Part shown: piece by piece, positions 1-7,077 of the stretch | How the letters are laid out: each line of letters starts with the position of its first letter | Position numbering within the stretch: position 1 is the first letter of the stretch | Source of the DNA: Paenibacillus sp. 1001270B_150601_E10 | GTDB lineage: Bacteria > Bacillota > Bacilli > Paenibacillales > Paenibacillaceae | Reading direction: 5' to 3' | Assembly (NCBI RefSeq): GCF_015558675.1 | Contig: NZ_JADMOL010000014.1 | Span: 21,966-85,965 of the forward strand | DNA: 64,000 nucleotides | Notes under the pieces: model-generated | What the model saw: the letters and a program-made list of their open reading frames with translations, nothing else | Told to the model about the DNA's origin: nothing | The model's database searches: none | Made by a program: the position numbers and the translations under genes

Positions 1-465
1 GAAGGGGCATTTGTTGCTGCTGATGGTGTCGTGGTTGATTATTTGATCAACCATGCGCGCACGTTTATATACAATACGGCGATGCCGCCGATGATGGCGG
101 CTATGCTAAGAATCCGCCTTCGCGAGGTGCAAGAGGCGGCTCCTTCTCGCAAGCGCTTGATGCAGCATGCCAATCTGCTGAGAGGGTTGCTGCAAGAGAG
201 AGGCTTTGATACAGGCGAAGGAGACAGTCATATCGTGCCCGTCCTTCTGGGCGATGATCGGCACGCGGTCAAGGTTAGCGAGGCGATTCTTCAATCCGGT
301 ATCGCAGGGATTGCGATACGACCGCCAACGGTGCCCCAGAATGAGGCGCGTATTCGATTGACGCCCATGGCCATTCATACGACAGAGCAGTTAACCTACG
401 CATGCAATCAGTTCATTCAAGCGGTGGGGAGAGGAGGAGCACCGGAATCGGTCCTTATTTCTTGA
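1..465 (+). CDS. bioF: 8-amino-7-oxononanoate synthase, C-terminal part (cut by window edge)
   Basis: The reading frame is open from base 1, so the start and the PLP-lysine region lie upstream of the window. About 154 residues remain. BioF is a PLP enzyme of biotin synthesis that condenses a pimeloyl thioester with alanine. The visible part is the small C-terminal domain. It carries the family signature RPPTVP followed by ARIRLTPMAIHT, and FIYNTAMPP earlier. Sixteen bases separate it from a BioH-like gene, and BioC follows, so this is the 3' end of a biotin operon. The GTG at position 31 is an internal codon, not the true start. Confidence 0.93.
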   Translation, partial: EGAFVAADGVVVDYLINHARTFIYNTAMPPMMAAMLRIRLREVQEAAPSRKRLMQHANLLRGLLQERGFDTGEGDSHIVPVLLGDDRHAVKVSEAILQSGIAGIAIRPPTVPQNEARIRLTPMAIHTTEQLTYACNQFIQAVGRGGAPESVLIS

Positions 466-481
466 TTGGAGGTGGGCGGGT

Positions 482-1312
482 ATGACAGCACATACGATGG
501 TCTGGATACACGGATGGGGAACCTCCTCATCGATCTGGCAATCAGAATCACTTGTATCTCTACTGGAGAAAAAGGGTTGTACCTGTACACTTATTACAGT
601 GTCCTTTGCCCATTGCCATACAACGGATGAGATGCTCAACGGCATCATCGAGGCTTTTGACCAAGCAAGCCTGTTGGAGCAGCCATGGCACGTTATGGGC
701 TGGTCTCTCGGAGGGATGCTTGCGATCGATGCCTTAACACGCTGGCTAGCGAAATCATGCGCTGCTTCCGACGTCTCTAAAGTGTCAATGCTGCCGCCAG
801 CAAGCTTTATAGCGGTTGGCACGACGGCCTGCTTCGTCGATGAAGCAGGAAGAACAGGATGGCGGCCAAGGGTGCTTGAGCGCATGAGGCGCAAGCTGCT
901 GCGTGAGCCTTCTCAGGTGATCCTGAATTTTACGGAGCTCTTTTGGTCTGAGAAGGAGCGCGAGGCGCAAGCGTACATGCATTGGCGGTCAACCGTTGAG
1001 GAGATCGTGAAGCATCCCGACTATTCGGCAGAGGGCTTGGAAGCAGGGCTTATCTATCTGATGGAAGCTAGTCTCCACGAAGCGCTGGCTGATCTCAAGC
1101 GGATCATCCCTATTCTGTGGATACATGGCAGTCACGATGCCATATGTTCCATTGCTGCTGTGGAGCATGGAGATGCAGCTTCTTCCGTTAATTTGAGAGT
1201 GATACAAGGAGCGGGACATGTTCTATTTATGACGAGCAGAACAGAGTGGGATACCATCTTGTTAGGCTGGCTGATGCATGGTGCAAGAGGTGAGGGAAAC
1301 GTTGAATATTGA
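482..1312 (+). CDS. bioH: Pimeloyl-ACP methyl ester esterase (BioH-like alpha/beta hydrolase)
   Basis: A 276-residue alpha/beta hydrolase. The N-terminal HGWG oxyanion motif, GWSLGG nucleophile elbow (Ser75), Asp219 in HGSHD and His246 in GAGH form the expected triad. The stretch ACFVDEAGRTGWRP resembles the E. coli BioH segment near the substrate pocket. BioH removes the methyl group from pimeloyl-ACP methyl ester, ending the disguised fatty-acid synthesis started by BioC. It follows bioF, has a GGAGGTGGG ribosome site before ATG 482, and overlaps the next gene. The call rests on motifs plus bioF/bioC context; a different esterase with the same role is possible. Confidence 0.82.
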   Translation: MTAHTMVWIHGWGTSSSIWQSESLVSLLEKKGCTCTLITVSFAHCHTTDEMLNGIIEAFDQASLLEQPWHVMGWSLGGMLAIDALTRWLAKSCAASDVSKVSMLPPASFIAVGTTACFVDEAGRTGWRPRVLERMRRKLLREPSQVILNFTELFWSEKEREAQAYMHWRSTVEEIVKHPDYSAEGLEAGLIYLMEASLHEALADLKRIIPILWIHGSHDAICSIAAVEHGDAASSVNLRVIQGAGHVLFMTSRTEWDTILLGWLMHGARGEGNVEY

Positions 1313-2201
1313 ACAAATCGATAAGCACACGGTCAAAAAGAGGTTCAGCCGCCATGCGCACGAATATGATCGATATGCGGATGTGCAGAAGGACATGGCG
1401 CAGGAGCTAATGGAGATACCGCTCTTGCTGCAGAAGCTAAGGCAGTGGAACCACAATGGACAGTCCGTCAAGGTTCTTGATATCGGCTGTGGTACAGGGC
1501 TGCTGTCTTTACGGTTGCTTGAGCATATTCCTCATGCGCGAATTACGCTGCTCGACTTATCCGAACCGATGCTTAAGGAAGCAATGCGTAAGCTGCTTGA
1601 CTCCGGTCTTCCGGCCTCGCATATTCAAGTGGTGGAGGCAGATGCGGAAGCTTGGCTTAAGGATGAGCAGGACTCCGCTTATGATGTAATCCTATCAAGC
1701 GCTGCGCTGCAGTGGTTTCATAAGCCTGGCATGGCGCTGGAGCAAGCCGCAAAACGGCTTCGTCCCGGTGGTGTGCTGGCTGCTGCTGCTTTTTTGCCGG
1801 GTAGCCTTTATGAGCTTCATGATTCGTGTGCAAAGGCTGATCTAGCATTAGGAGAGTCCGTACAGGAGAGAGGCCAATCCTATCTATCGCTGAAGGAGCT
1901 TCAAGACGCTCTGTACAAGGCGATCAATAGCAATCATAGCTGCAATAAAATAAAAACAAATAACAGTCCTGCTAGTTATGCATGCAGCAAATCGCTGCAA
2001 TATGAATATGAGGACGTTCATGAGCTGCTTCATCATATTCGCCGCATTGGAGCGGGCAATGCATTATCCTCTCGTCCCCACACGGTATCTCGGCGCTGGC
2101 TTAGGGAGATGACTTTATGCTACGAGCAGCAATACTCTGGAACAACTGGGACAAAGGTTCGAGCAACCTATCAGATCGGTCTGCTTGCAGCGACAAGATG
2201 A
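1302..2201 (+). CDS. bioC: Malonyl-ACP O-methyltransferase
   Basis: A class I SAM-dependent methyltransferase. It has the N-terminal BioC segment (KRFSRHAHEYDRYADVQ), motif I VLDIGCGTGLLS, an acidic loop LLDLSEPML, and VILSSAALQWF typical of BioC. It methylates malonyl-ACP so that the fatty-acid machinery can elongate it to a pimeloyl chain. The longest frame begins at ATG 1278. I prefer TTG 1302 because AGAGGTGAGGG ends six bases before it, and it overlaps the bioH stop at 1310-1312, a layout suited to translational coupling. That gives 299 residues. The product works directly upstream of BioH in the pathway. Confidence 0.88.
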   Translation: MNIEQIDKHTVKKRFSRHAHEYDRYADVQKDMAQELMEIPLLLQKLRQWNHNGQSVKVLDIGCGTGLLSLRLLEHIPHARITLLDLSEPMLKEAMRKLLDSGLPASHIQVVEADAEAWLKDEQDSAYDVILSSAALQWFHKPGMALEQAAKRLRPGGVLAAAAFLPGSLYELHDSCAKADLALGESVQERGQSYLSLKELQDALYKAINSNHSCNKIKTNNSPASYACSKSLQYEYEDVHELLHHIRRIGAGNALSSRPHTVSRRWLREMTLCYEQQYSGTTGTKVRATYQIGLLAATR

Positions 2202-2386
2202 CGATAAGACAGACTTTGAAGCCTAGACATCAGATTCATTTTCATAAAAAAAGGGTATATCTTTATGATCACTATTGTGCAAGATATCGTCATTAGTGGT
2301 AACCAATGTACGAGATAAAGATGGATCTCAATCAAGGAAAATGAACGTTCAACACGAAATTAATGTTTCATCGAGGTGTGATCGGC

Positions 2387-2614
2387 ATGAGCAAGTCTAG
2401 GCAAGAATCTTCGTCTGTAGATGCGGAACGATACGAGGTGCATTATGACCACCAGGTTCGGAAATATCCGTCGCTTGATTGGGCGAGAGAGTTCGCGATG
2501 CGCGAATGTATGACAAAAGGGGTTGGCTTTGTCATTTGGGATAGCGAGCTGCAGGATGTTGTTATCGAGATTCAGCTCACTCCGAAGAAGATGGAGGATA
2601 CGCTGGGACCATAA
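2387..2614 (+). CDS. Small protein of unknown function
   Basis: I do not recognise this 75-residue protein. The frame extends upstream to ATG 2363, but ATG 2387 has GAGGTG eight bases ahead. The product is soluble and charged, with one Cys and several aromatic residues (WAREFAMRE, GFVIWDSELQD), and has no membrane segment. It lies after bioC, separated by about 185 bases, and before the terminator at 2753. It may be an independent short transcript or the operon tail. Codon use looks like the neighbours. Confidence 0.6.
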   Translation: MSKSRQESSSVDAERYEVHYDHQVRKYPSLDWAREFAMRECMTKGVGFVIWDSELQDVVIEIQLTPKKMEDTLGP

Positions 2615-2752
2615 CGTGCAATTAGAGAAATGGTTATTCATGCCATGCAGTGGGACTTTGATTCATAGACGTGAGCCGTGCAGGTCTACCAGAACATATT
2701 ATATAGGTGATTCGAGCATGTAAGGATGAGCGGACACCATGTTAAAAATGAT

Positions 2753-2822
2753 AAAAAAGCCGTCGGAGCATTCATGTTCAGCAGAGTATCTACCTTGCTG
2801 CTGGCTGCTCACGACGGCTTTT
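2753..2822. terminator. Bidirectional terminator with branched loop
   Basis: AAAAAAGCCGTCG at 2753-2765 pairs with CGACGGCTTTT at 2812-2822. The long loop contains nested GAGCA/TGCTC and CAGCAG/CTGCTG arms. Both flanks carry A or T runs, so it can end transcription from the small gene on the left and from the kinase gene on the minus strand. Confidence 0.85.
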
Positions 2823-2852
2823 CGTTTCAACGGTCACGAAGCATCCCGTCGA

Positions 2853-3785
2853 TTAATTGATTTGCTGCACTGTAATGCTCTTCATCAGCTCTTGCACCTG
2901 TGAAAGAGAAACCATTCCAGCAGCAGGCGTAAGTGCGTTGGCTGTGCCACAGGCTGCACCCAGCATCAACTGTTCCTCAGGGAGGAGCCCCCGCTTGTCG
3001 CCGACTACGACGCCAGCAATCATGGAGTCTCCGCTGCCGACTGTGTTCACGACTTCAACCTTAGGAATCGTGACGCGGTAAATACGGTTGTTCATGCCAG
3101 CAAGCGCACCGTGCTCGCCTAGAGAGACGACTACATTCTGCACGCCCTGCTTCATAACGGCGTCTATCGCTTCGAGGATCAATTCATCATCAGCTTGGTC
3201 GCGTCCCGTCAGCTTCAGCACCTCATGCTCGTTCGGTTTAATCAGCAGCGGACGTCCTTCTATTCCGCTGATTAAGGCATCGCCGCTTGTATCGAGAACA
3301 GGTATCGCTCCTTGCTCACGAATGATGTCCATGCAATCCCGATAGAAGGATGTCGGACATCCTTGCGGCAGACTGCCCGACATGACGACATGAGTCGAGC
3401 TGCTCGCAAGCTGAGCAATGGTGTGCTTCATCTGCGCCACATCTTCCTCAGTAAGCGTAGGTCCTGCCTCCAGCAGTTCTGTGACTGTTCCTGCGGTCGT
3501 ATCGGTTATCGCCAGGCACAGTCTGGATTCTCCTTGTACAGCTACAAATTGATGAGGAATTCCTTCTTGATCAAGCGCAGCTTCAATGAACCTGCCATTA
3601 TAGCCTGCAATAATGCCTGATGCCGTTACAGGTTCCTTCAAGGCATGAATGACGCGGGCAACATTAATTCCTTTTCCTCCAGCGAAGGCATACATCTCTT
3701 GAACACGATGCAGCTTATCAATGGAAAAGGCAGGGGTGATGTACGTCTTGTCTATGGCAGCGTTCATCGTTACGGTCGTGATCAT
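2853..3785 (-). CDS. PfkB-family 1-phosphofructokinase / tagatose-6-phosphate kinase
   Basis: A 310-residue ribokinase-fold sugar kinase of the hexose-phosphate branch. It has the N-terminal TMNAAIDKTY start, the GGKGINVARV glycine motif near residue 37, and the C-terminal NTVGSGDSM signature holding the catalytic Asp and anion hole. Members phosphorylate fructose-1-phosphate or tagatose-6-phosphate to the bisphosphate. The class II aldolase just upstream on the same strand would cleave that product. No PTS permease is adjacent, so the exact sugar is undecided. GGAGG precedes the ATG by about seven bases. The DeoR regulator at 5076 probably controls the pair. Confidence 0.85.
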   Translation of the reverse strand: MITTVTMNAAIDKTYITPAFSIDKLHRVQEMYAFAGGKGINVARVIHALKEPVTASGIIAGYNGRFIEAALDQEGIPHQFVAVQGESRLCLAITDTTAGTVTELLEAGPTLTEEDVAQMKHTIAQLASSSTHVVMSGSLPQGCPTSFYRDCMDIIREQGAIPVLDTSGDALISGIEGRPLLIKPNEHEVLKLTGRDQADDELILEAIDAVMKQGVQNVVVSLGEHGALAGMNNRIYRVTIPKVEVVNTVGSGDSMIAGVVVGDKRGLLPEEQLMLGAACGTANALTPAAGMVSLSQVQELMKSITVQQIN

Positions 3786-3885
3786 ATGATATCCTCCAGC
3801 TTTCAGTTAACAAATGCAGACCTTTGTATGGAGCATCCACTAGGACTTGTCAATGGATGCTCACAATAAAGCCCTCTATATTAAA

Positions 3886-4752
3886 TTACACCAAGTGTGC
3901 CTTTCCGTCACAGCCCGCCATGCGGATCTTATCCATCGCTAGCGCTTTAACGGCTTCCTTAGCTGGCACCATGTATTTACGCGGATCATTCTCTTCTTTA
4001 TTTGCATCAAATACAGCCTTGATCGCGTCAGAGAAAGCGATTCGAAGTTCTGTTGCGACATTCATCTTCGCCATACCGAGCTTCACACAGCGCTTAACTT
4101 GCTCTTCTGGAATGCCTGATCCGCCATGAAGCACGAGAGGAACGCTAACGAGACGAGCAATCTCTTCCAAACGGCCAAATGCAATGTTTGGCTCGCCCTT
4201 GTAGATGCCGTGTGCGGTACCGATAGCAGGCGCCAGAGTAGGCACGCCTGTCGCTTCAATAAAGCTCACGCATTCCTCGGGTACGGCGAGCTTTGCATCC
4301 TCGTCTTCGACGACAATATCATCTTCCACGCCGCCAACCTTGCCAAGCTCTGCTTCGATGTTCACGCCTGCGGCCATTGCTACCTTCACAACTTCCTTTG
4401 TTCTAGCAACATTCTCTTCATAAGGATACATCGATGCATCGATCATCACTGAGGTATAGCCTGCGCGAATGCACTTCACGATAAGTTCATAATCCGTACA
4501 GTGATCCAAGTGAAGCGCAATTGGGATAGAGGCTTGCTTCGCAGCCGTCTGTGCAGCAGCAACAATATATTCTGGACCAAGATGCTTAACGGTTCCGACG
4601 GTTGTTTGCAGGATAAGTGGTGCCTTCAGTTCTTCCGCGGCGTCTACAACCGCTTGCAGCATTTCCAACGTGTGTACGTTAAATGCGGTTACAGCGAATC
4701 CTTGCTCACGTGCAGTTTGCAGCATTGGTGTTGAGCTAATTAAGTGCCCCAT
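3886..4752 (-). CDS. Class II ketose-bisphosphate aldolase (FbaA/GatY/KbaY type)
   Basis: A 288-residue zinc-dependent aldolase. HLDHC (catalytic Asp83, zinc His84) is followed by EAELGKVGG, a GTAHG zinc histidine, LHGGSG and NVATE, which bind the phosphates. It cleaves a ketose-1,6-bisphosphate to dihydroxyacetone phosphate and glyceraldehyde-3-phosphate. Length and the GatY/KbaY-like start (MGHLISSTPML) suit tagatose-bisphosphate aldolase, but fructose-bisphosphate is equally possible without a phylogeny. It is first in a two-gene unit with the kinase 100 bases downstream. GGGAGGAACC precedes ATG, and a strong promoter lies 66-95 bases upstream. Confidence 0.88.
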   Translation of the reverse strand: MGHLISSTPMLQTAREQGFAVTAFNVHTLEMLQAVVDAAEELKAPLILQTTVGTVKHLGPEYIVAAAQTAAKQASIPIALHLDHCTDYELIVKCIRAGYTSVMIDASMYPYEENVARTKEVVKVAMAAGVNIEAELGKVGGVEDDIVVEDEDAKLAVPEECVSFIEATGVPTLAPAIGTAHGIYKGEPNIAFGRLEEIARLVSVPLVLHGGSGIPEEQVKRCVKLGMAKMNVATELRIAFSDAIKAVFDANKEENDPRKYMVPAKEAVKALAMDKIRMAGCDGKAHLV

Positions 4753-4817
4753 AGTTGGTTCCTCCCACTACAATGATTGAAACGATCAAAATAATGATTT
4801 ATAATTTCATTACTGTG

Positions 4818-4847
4818 ATTATACGAGAGTTTCTTCCTTACTGTCAA
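4818..4847 (-). promoter_or_regulatory. SigA-type promoter of the aldolase-kinase unit
   Basis: Read on the minus strand, TTGACA (4842-4847) and TATAAT (4818-4823) are perfect consensus boxes 18 bases apart. About 65 bases of leader separate it from the aldolase ATG. The leader holds repeated TGATT/AATCA and GATC motifs around 4773-4800 that could be DeoR-family operator half-sites; this last point is inference. Confidence 0.8.
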
Positions 4848-5014
4848 ACAGGAATACACCTGAATATGCAAGGTTTCGTGACAATCTTAGACACATCTTG
4901 CAATATTCGATCACGGTCGTTACAATGGCAGACGAGATGGCTATTTGGCTCAACAACAGAAGATTTTGAATAAATGGAGCAACGGAAACAAAAGGGCAGG
5001 ATGTAAGGAAGAAG

Positions 5015-5028
5015 TGAAAGCGTTCGCC
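5015..5028 (+). promoter_or_regulatory. Candidate cre (CcpA) site upstream of deoR-type gene
   Basis: TGAAAGCGTTCGCC matches 12 of 14 positions of the catabolite-response consensus TGWAANCGNTNWCA. It lies 48 bases before the regulator's ATG. CcpA control would suit a sugar catabolic locus, but one near-match is weak evidence. Confidence 0.35.
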
Positions 5029-5075
5029 TTTGTTTGAATAATCGGCAACAGTTATAGAATAGGAGAGAATCAAGG

Positions 5076-5855
5076 ATGAGCGAGAACCTATCCAAGGGCG
5101 AATTTCGTCGCCAGCAGCTCATGCAATGGCTGAAGCAGCACGGGCGGATATCCATTGCAGAGATTATTGAGAACTTCGATTGCTCGGAAGCAACCGCTAG
5201 ACGGGATTTGGATTTGCTGGAGCGTAAAGGCGCTCTGATCCGTACGATTGGCGGTGCGCGCTATGATGGAGCGAGCCCCGTGAGGGAAATTCCGTTCCAT
5301 GAGAAAAGCAAACTGCTGTGGCTGGAAAAGGAATCCATCGCCAAGCGTGCAGTCGAGTATATTGAAGAGGGCGACAGCATCTGCTTGACAGGTGGAACGA
5401 CAACATTTTTGATTGCCAAGCAATTAAAAATGCGTCAAGGGATTACAGTTGTGACCAATGCGGTTAATATAGCTATGGAGCTATCTGATTCTGAAGGCAT
5501 ACAAGTCGTTGTGATCGGAGGCGTGATGCGGAACAACTCCTTCGAGCTATGCGGACCGCTGGCTGAACGAACCATTGAGCACCTGAATATTGAGAAGCTG
5601 TTCATGGGGATCGATGGGTTCAGCGTGACGAAGGGAATTACGACGTATTCCGAGCTCGAAGCACAAACCGCTCGCATGCTAATGCGGCAAGCTTCCTCTA
5701 CGTATGCGGTATTTGACCATACGAAGGTAGGGAAGGCTTCACTGTTTACGGTTGCAGGACTTGATGAGCTTACGATGTGTATTACCGATCATCCGCTGCC
5801 GGAAGAAGCGGAGCTGGAGCTTAATCGGCTGGGTGTCGGATTATCCATCGTATAA
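5076..5855 (+). CDS. DeoR-family transcriptional regulator
   Basis: 259 residues. The N-terminal winged helix-turn-helix (about residues 6-58) contains the DeoR signature ISIAEIIENFDCSEATARRDLDLLE followed by the wing GALIRTIGGA. The rest is the DeoR sensor domain, with the ISOCOT-like CLTGGTTTF and KLFMGIDGF motifs that bind sugar phosphates. It is transcribed divergently from the aldolase and kinase genes across a 323-base intergenic region. It is therefore the likely regulator of that unit, with a phosphorylated ketose as probable effector. AGGAGAGAA lies before the ATG. Confidence 0.88.
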   Translation: MSENLSKGEFRRQQLMQWLKQHGRISIAEIIENFDCSEATARRDLDLLERKGALIRTIGGARYDGASPVREIPFHEKSKLLWLEKESIAKRAVEYIEEGDSICLTGGTTTFLIAKQLKMRQGITVVTNAVNIAMELSDSEGIQVVVIGGVMRNNSFELCGPLAERTIEHLNIEKLFMGIDGFSVTKGITTYSELEAQTARMLMRQASSTYAVFDHTKVGKASLFTVAGLDELTMCITDHPLPEEAELELNRLGVGLSIV

Positions 5856-5904
5856 GCAATTCCTGAATGAAATGGATGGACCATGCACATCTTAATGAGG
5901 ATGG

Positions 5905-5931
5905 AAGGCTCTTATAGGAAGAGCCTTTAAG
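5905..5931 (+). terminator. Probable terminator after the DeoR gene
   Basis: AAGGCTCTT (5905-5913) and AAGAGCCTT (5919-5927) form a 9-bp stem with a 5-base loop. The following T tract is poor, so termination may be incomplete. Confidence 0.5.
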
Positions 5932-5971
5932 GATCATTAATATGGTATTTTTAAGCAGTGACCCGCATTGC

Positions 5972-6000
5972 TTGCATCCGTCTATTCAGCATGTTAGAAT
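5972..6000 (+). promoter_or_regulatory. Promoter of crr-ptsH-ptsI
   Basis: TTGCAT (5972-5977) and TAGAAT (5995-6000) are spaced by exactly 17 bases. The predicted start near 6007 puts the GlcT element about 17 bases into the transcript, as expected for an antitermination leader. Confidence 0.7.
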
Positions 6001-6023
6001 AATGATGAATTTTACGGCATATA

Positions 6024-6052
6024 GCGTGTTACTAGTACGACTAGGCATGAGC
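6024..6052 (+). promoter_or_regulatory. GlcT ribonucleic antiterminator (RAT) element, crr copy
   Basis: The 29-base element starts GCGTGTTACTAG and ends CGACTAGGCATGAGC. It folds as a stem: CTAG pairs with CTAG around a TACGA loop, then GTG with CAT after an internal loop. Its 3' end is also the 5' arm of the terminator at 6043, the standard BglG/SacY/GlcT arrangement in which protein binding blocks termination. An identical copy lies at 9945 before ptsG. The antiterminator gene itself is at 9074. Confidence 0.88.
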
Positions 6053-6103
6053 TAAAGCAGCTGTTCAAGGGGTGAACTGCAGCTATTAGCGCATGCCTTT
6101 TTT
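6043..6103 (+). terminator. RAT-overlapping leader terminator before crr
   Basis: AGGCATG (6043-6049) pairs with CATGCCT (6092-6098), with inner arms GCTAA/TTAGC and AGCTGTTCA/TGAACTGCAGCT, followed by TTTTTT. It overlaps the last ten bases of the RAT element, so the two structures are mutually exclusive. Confidence 0.88.
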
Positions 6104-6169
6104 GTGTGCTTGAGTAGACTTGCTTGCAGGGTAGAGACCGTGAGTAACGGCGTTTATAACCATAATAGA

Positions 6170-6186
6170 GTGGATACTGTATCCAC
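6170..6186. promoter_or_regulatory. Perfect 17-base inverted repeat before crr
   Basis: GTGGATA and TATCCAC flank CTG, 10 bases ahead of the GGAGGAGGG ribosome site of crr. It could be a repressor operator or an RNA hairpin affecting translation. It is not part of the RAT/terminator pair, and I do not recognise the binding factor. Confidence 0.5.
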
Positions 6187-6210
6187 AAGGATTTTGGAGG
6201 AGGGCTTAAT

Positions 6211-6693
6211 ATGTTTGGTTTCGGTAAAAAGAAAAAAAATATTTCAGTAACAGTCCCAATGACAGGTAAAATCGTTCCTTTGGATCAAGTGCCAGATCCC
6301 GCATTCGCTCAAAAAATTATCGGTGATGGCGTAGCGATCGAGCCTGAGCAAGGTTCTTTGGTTGCTCCATTTGATGGCGAAGTCGTTCATTTGATTGATA
6401 CGCTTCACTCTTTGGTTATCAAGCACGAGTCAGGCCTTGAAATATTGATTCATATTGGTGTGAATACTGTTTCATTGCAAGGCAAACCGTTTACTGCTTT
6501 TGTAAAGAGCGGAGATTCCTTCAAAAAAGGTGATAAGCTTATCGATTTCGATATCGCTGCAATCAAAGAAGCAGGTCTTCCTGTTATTACACCAATCGTT
6601 GTGGCTAACGGCGATATCGTGGGAAGCCTTAAGGTTCACGAAGGACAAGCAACAGCAGGTTCCGGTGAATTGATGGAAATTACGCTGAAATAA
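6211..6693 (+). CDS. crr: PTS glucose-type enzyme IIA, free-standing
   Basis: A 160-residue IIA-Glc domain protein. His66 in TLHSL and the phospho-accepting His81 in EILIHIGVNTV form the active-site pair, and VAPFDGEVV is the typical beta-strand motif. It accepts phosphate from HPr and passes it to IIB of the glucose permease. The ptsG at 10151 has only IIC and IIB, so this protein probably supplies its missing IIA. It is first in an operon with ptsH and ptsI. A RAT-controlled leader upstream ties it to glucose through GlcT. In B. subtilis IIA-Glc is instead fused to PtsG. Confidence 0.92.
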   Translation: MFGFGKKKKNISVTVPMTGKIVPLDQVPDPAFAQKIIGDGVAIEPEQGSLVAPFDGEVVHLIDTLHSLVIKHESGLEILIHIGVNTVSLQGKPFTAFVKSGDSFKKGDKLIDFDIAAIKEAGLPVITPIVVANGDIVGSLKVHEGQATAGSGELMEITLK

Positions 6694-6751
6694 TAAAAGA
6701 CACGTTGAACCATATACGTTAATCAAACTACACGAAATGGGGAATGGAATC

Positions 6752-7012
6752 ATGGAAAAGCAATTTACGATTAAAAACCCGCAAGGTATTCACGCTCGTC
6801 CGGCAGGCGCGATTATGAAGAAAGCAAACGAATTCACAAATGCTACGATCTCTCTTGAATTCAACGGCCGCAAAGTAAGCGCAAAAAGCATCACAGGCGT
6901 ATTGACGCTTGGCATGAAAGCAGGAGACAACGTGAACGTTATTGCAGAAGGCGATCAAGCAGCTGAAGCGCTTGAAGCTGTAGGTGCAGTATTGGAATCG
7001 GTGCTCGACTAA
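6752..7012 (+). CDS. ptsH: Phosphocarrier protein HPr
   Basis: 86 residues from ATG 6752 (GGGG at 6739-6742; ATG 6737 is less likely). GIHARP carries the His14 phosphorylated by enzyme I. KSITGVLTLG contains Ser46, the target of HPr kinase for catabolite repression. Both residues are present, so it is HPr, not the His-less Crh. There is one extra residue between the two sites compared with B. subtilis HPr. It lies between crr and ptsI, 58 and 65 bases from its neighbours. Confidence 0.95.
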   Translation: MEKQFTIKNPQGIHARPAGAIMKKANEFTNATISLEFNGRKVSAKSITGVLTLGMKAGDNVNVIAEGDQAAEALEAVGAVLESVLD

Positions 7013-7077
7013 TATCGAGGCGCCTTTCAATGGCACGCGTGTAAAATGATCAAAATATAAGGAGTGGGGAAACCAAT

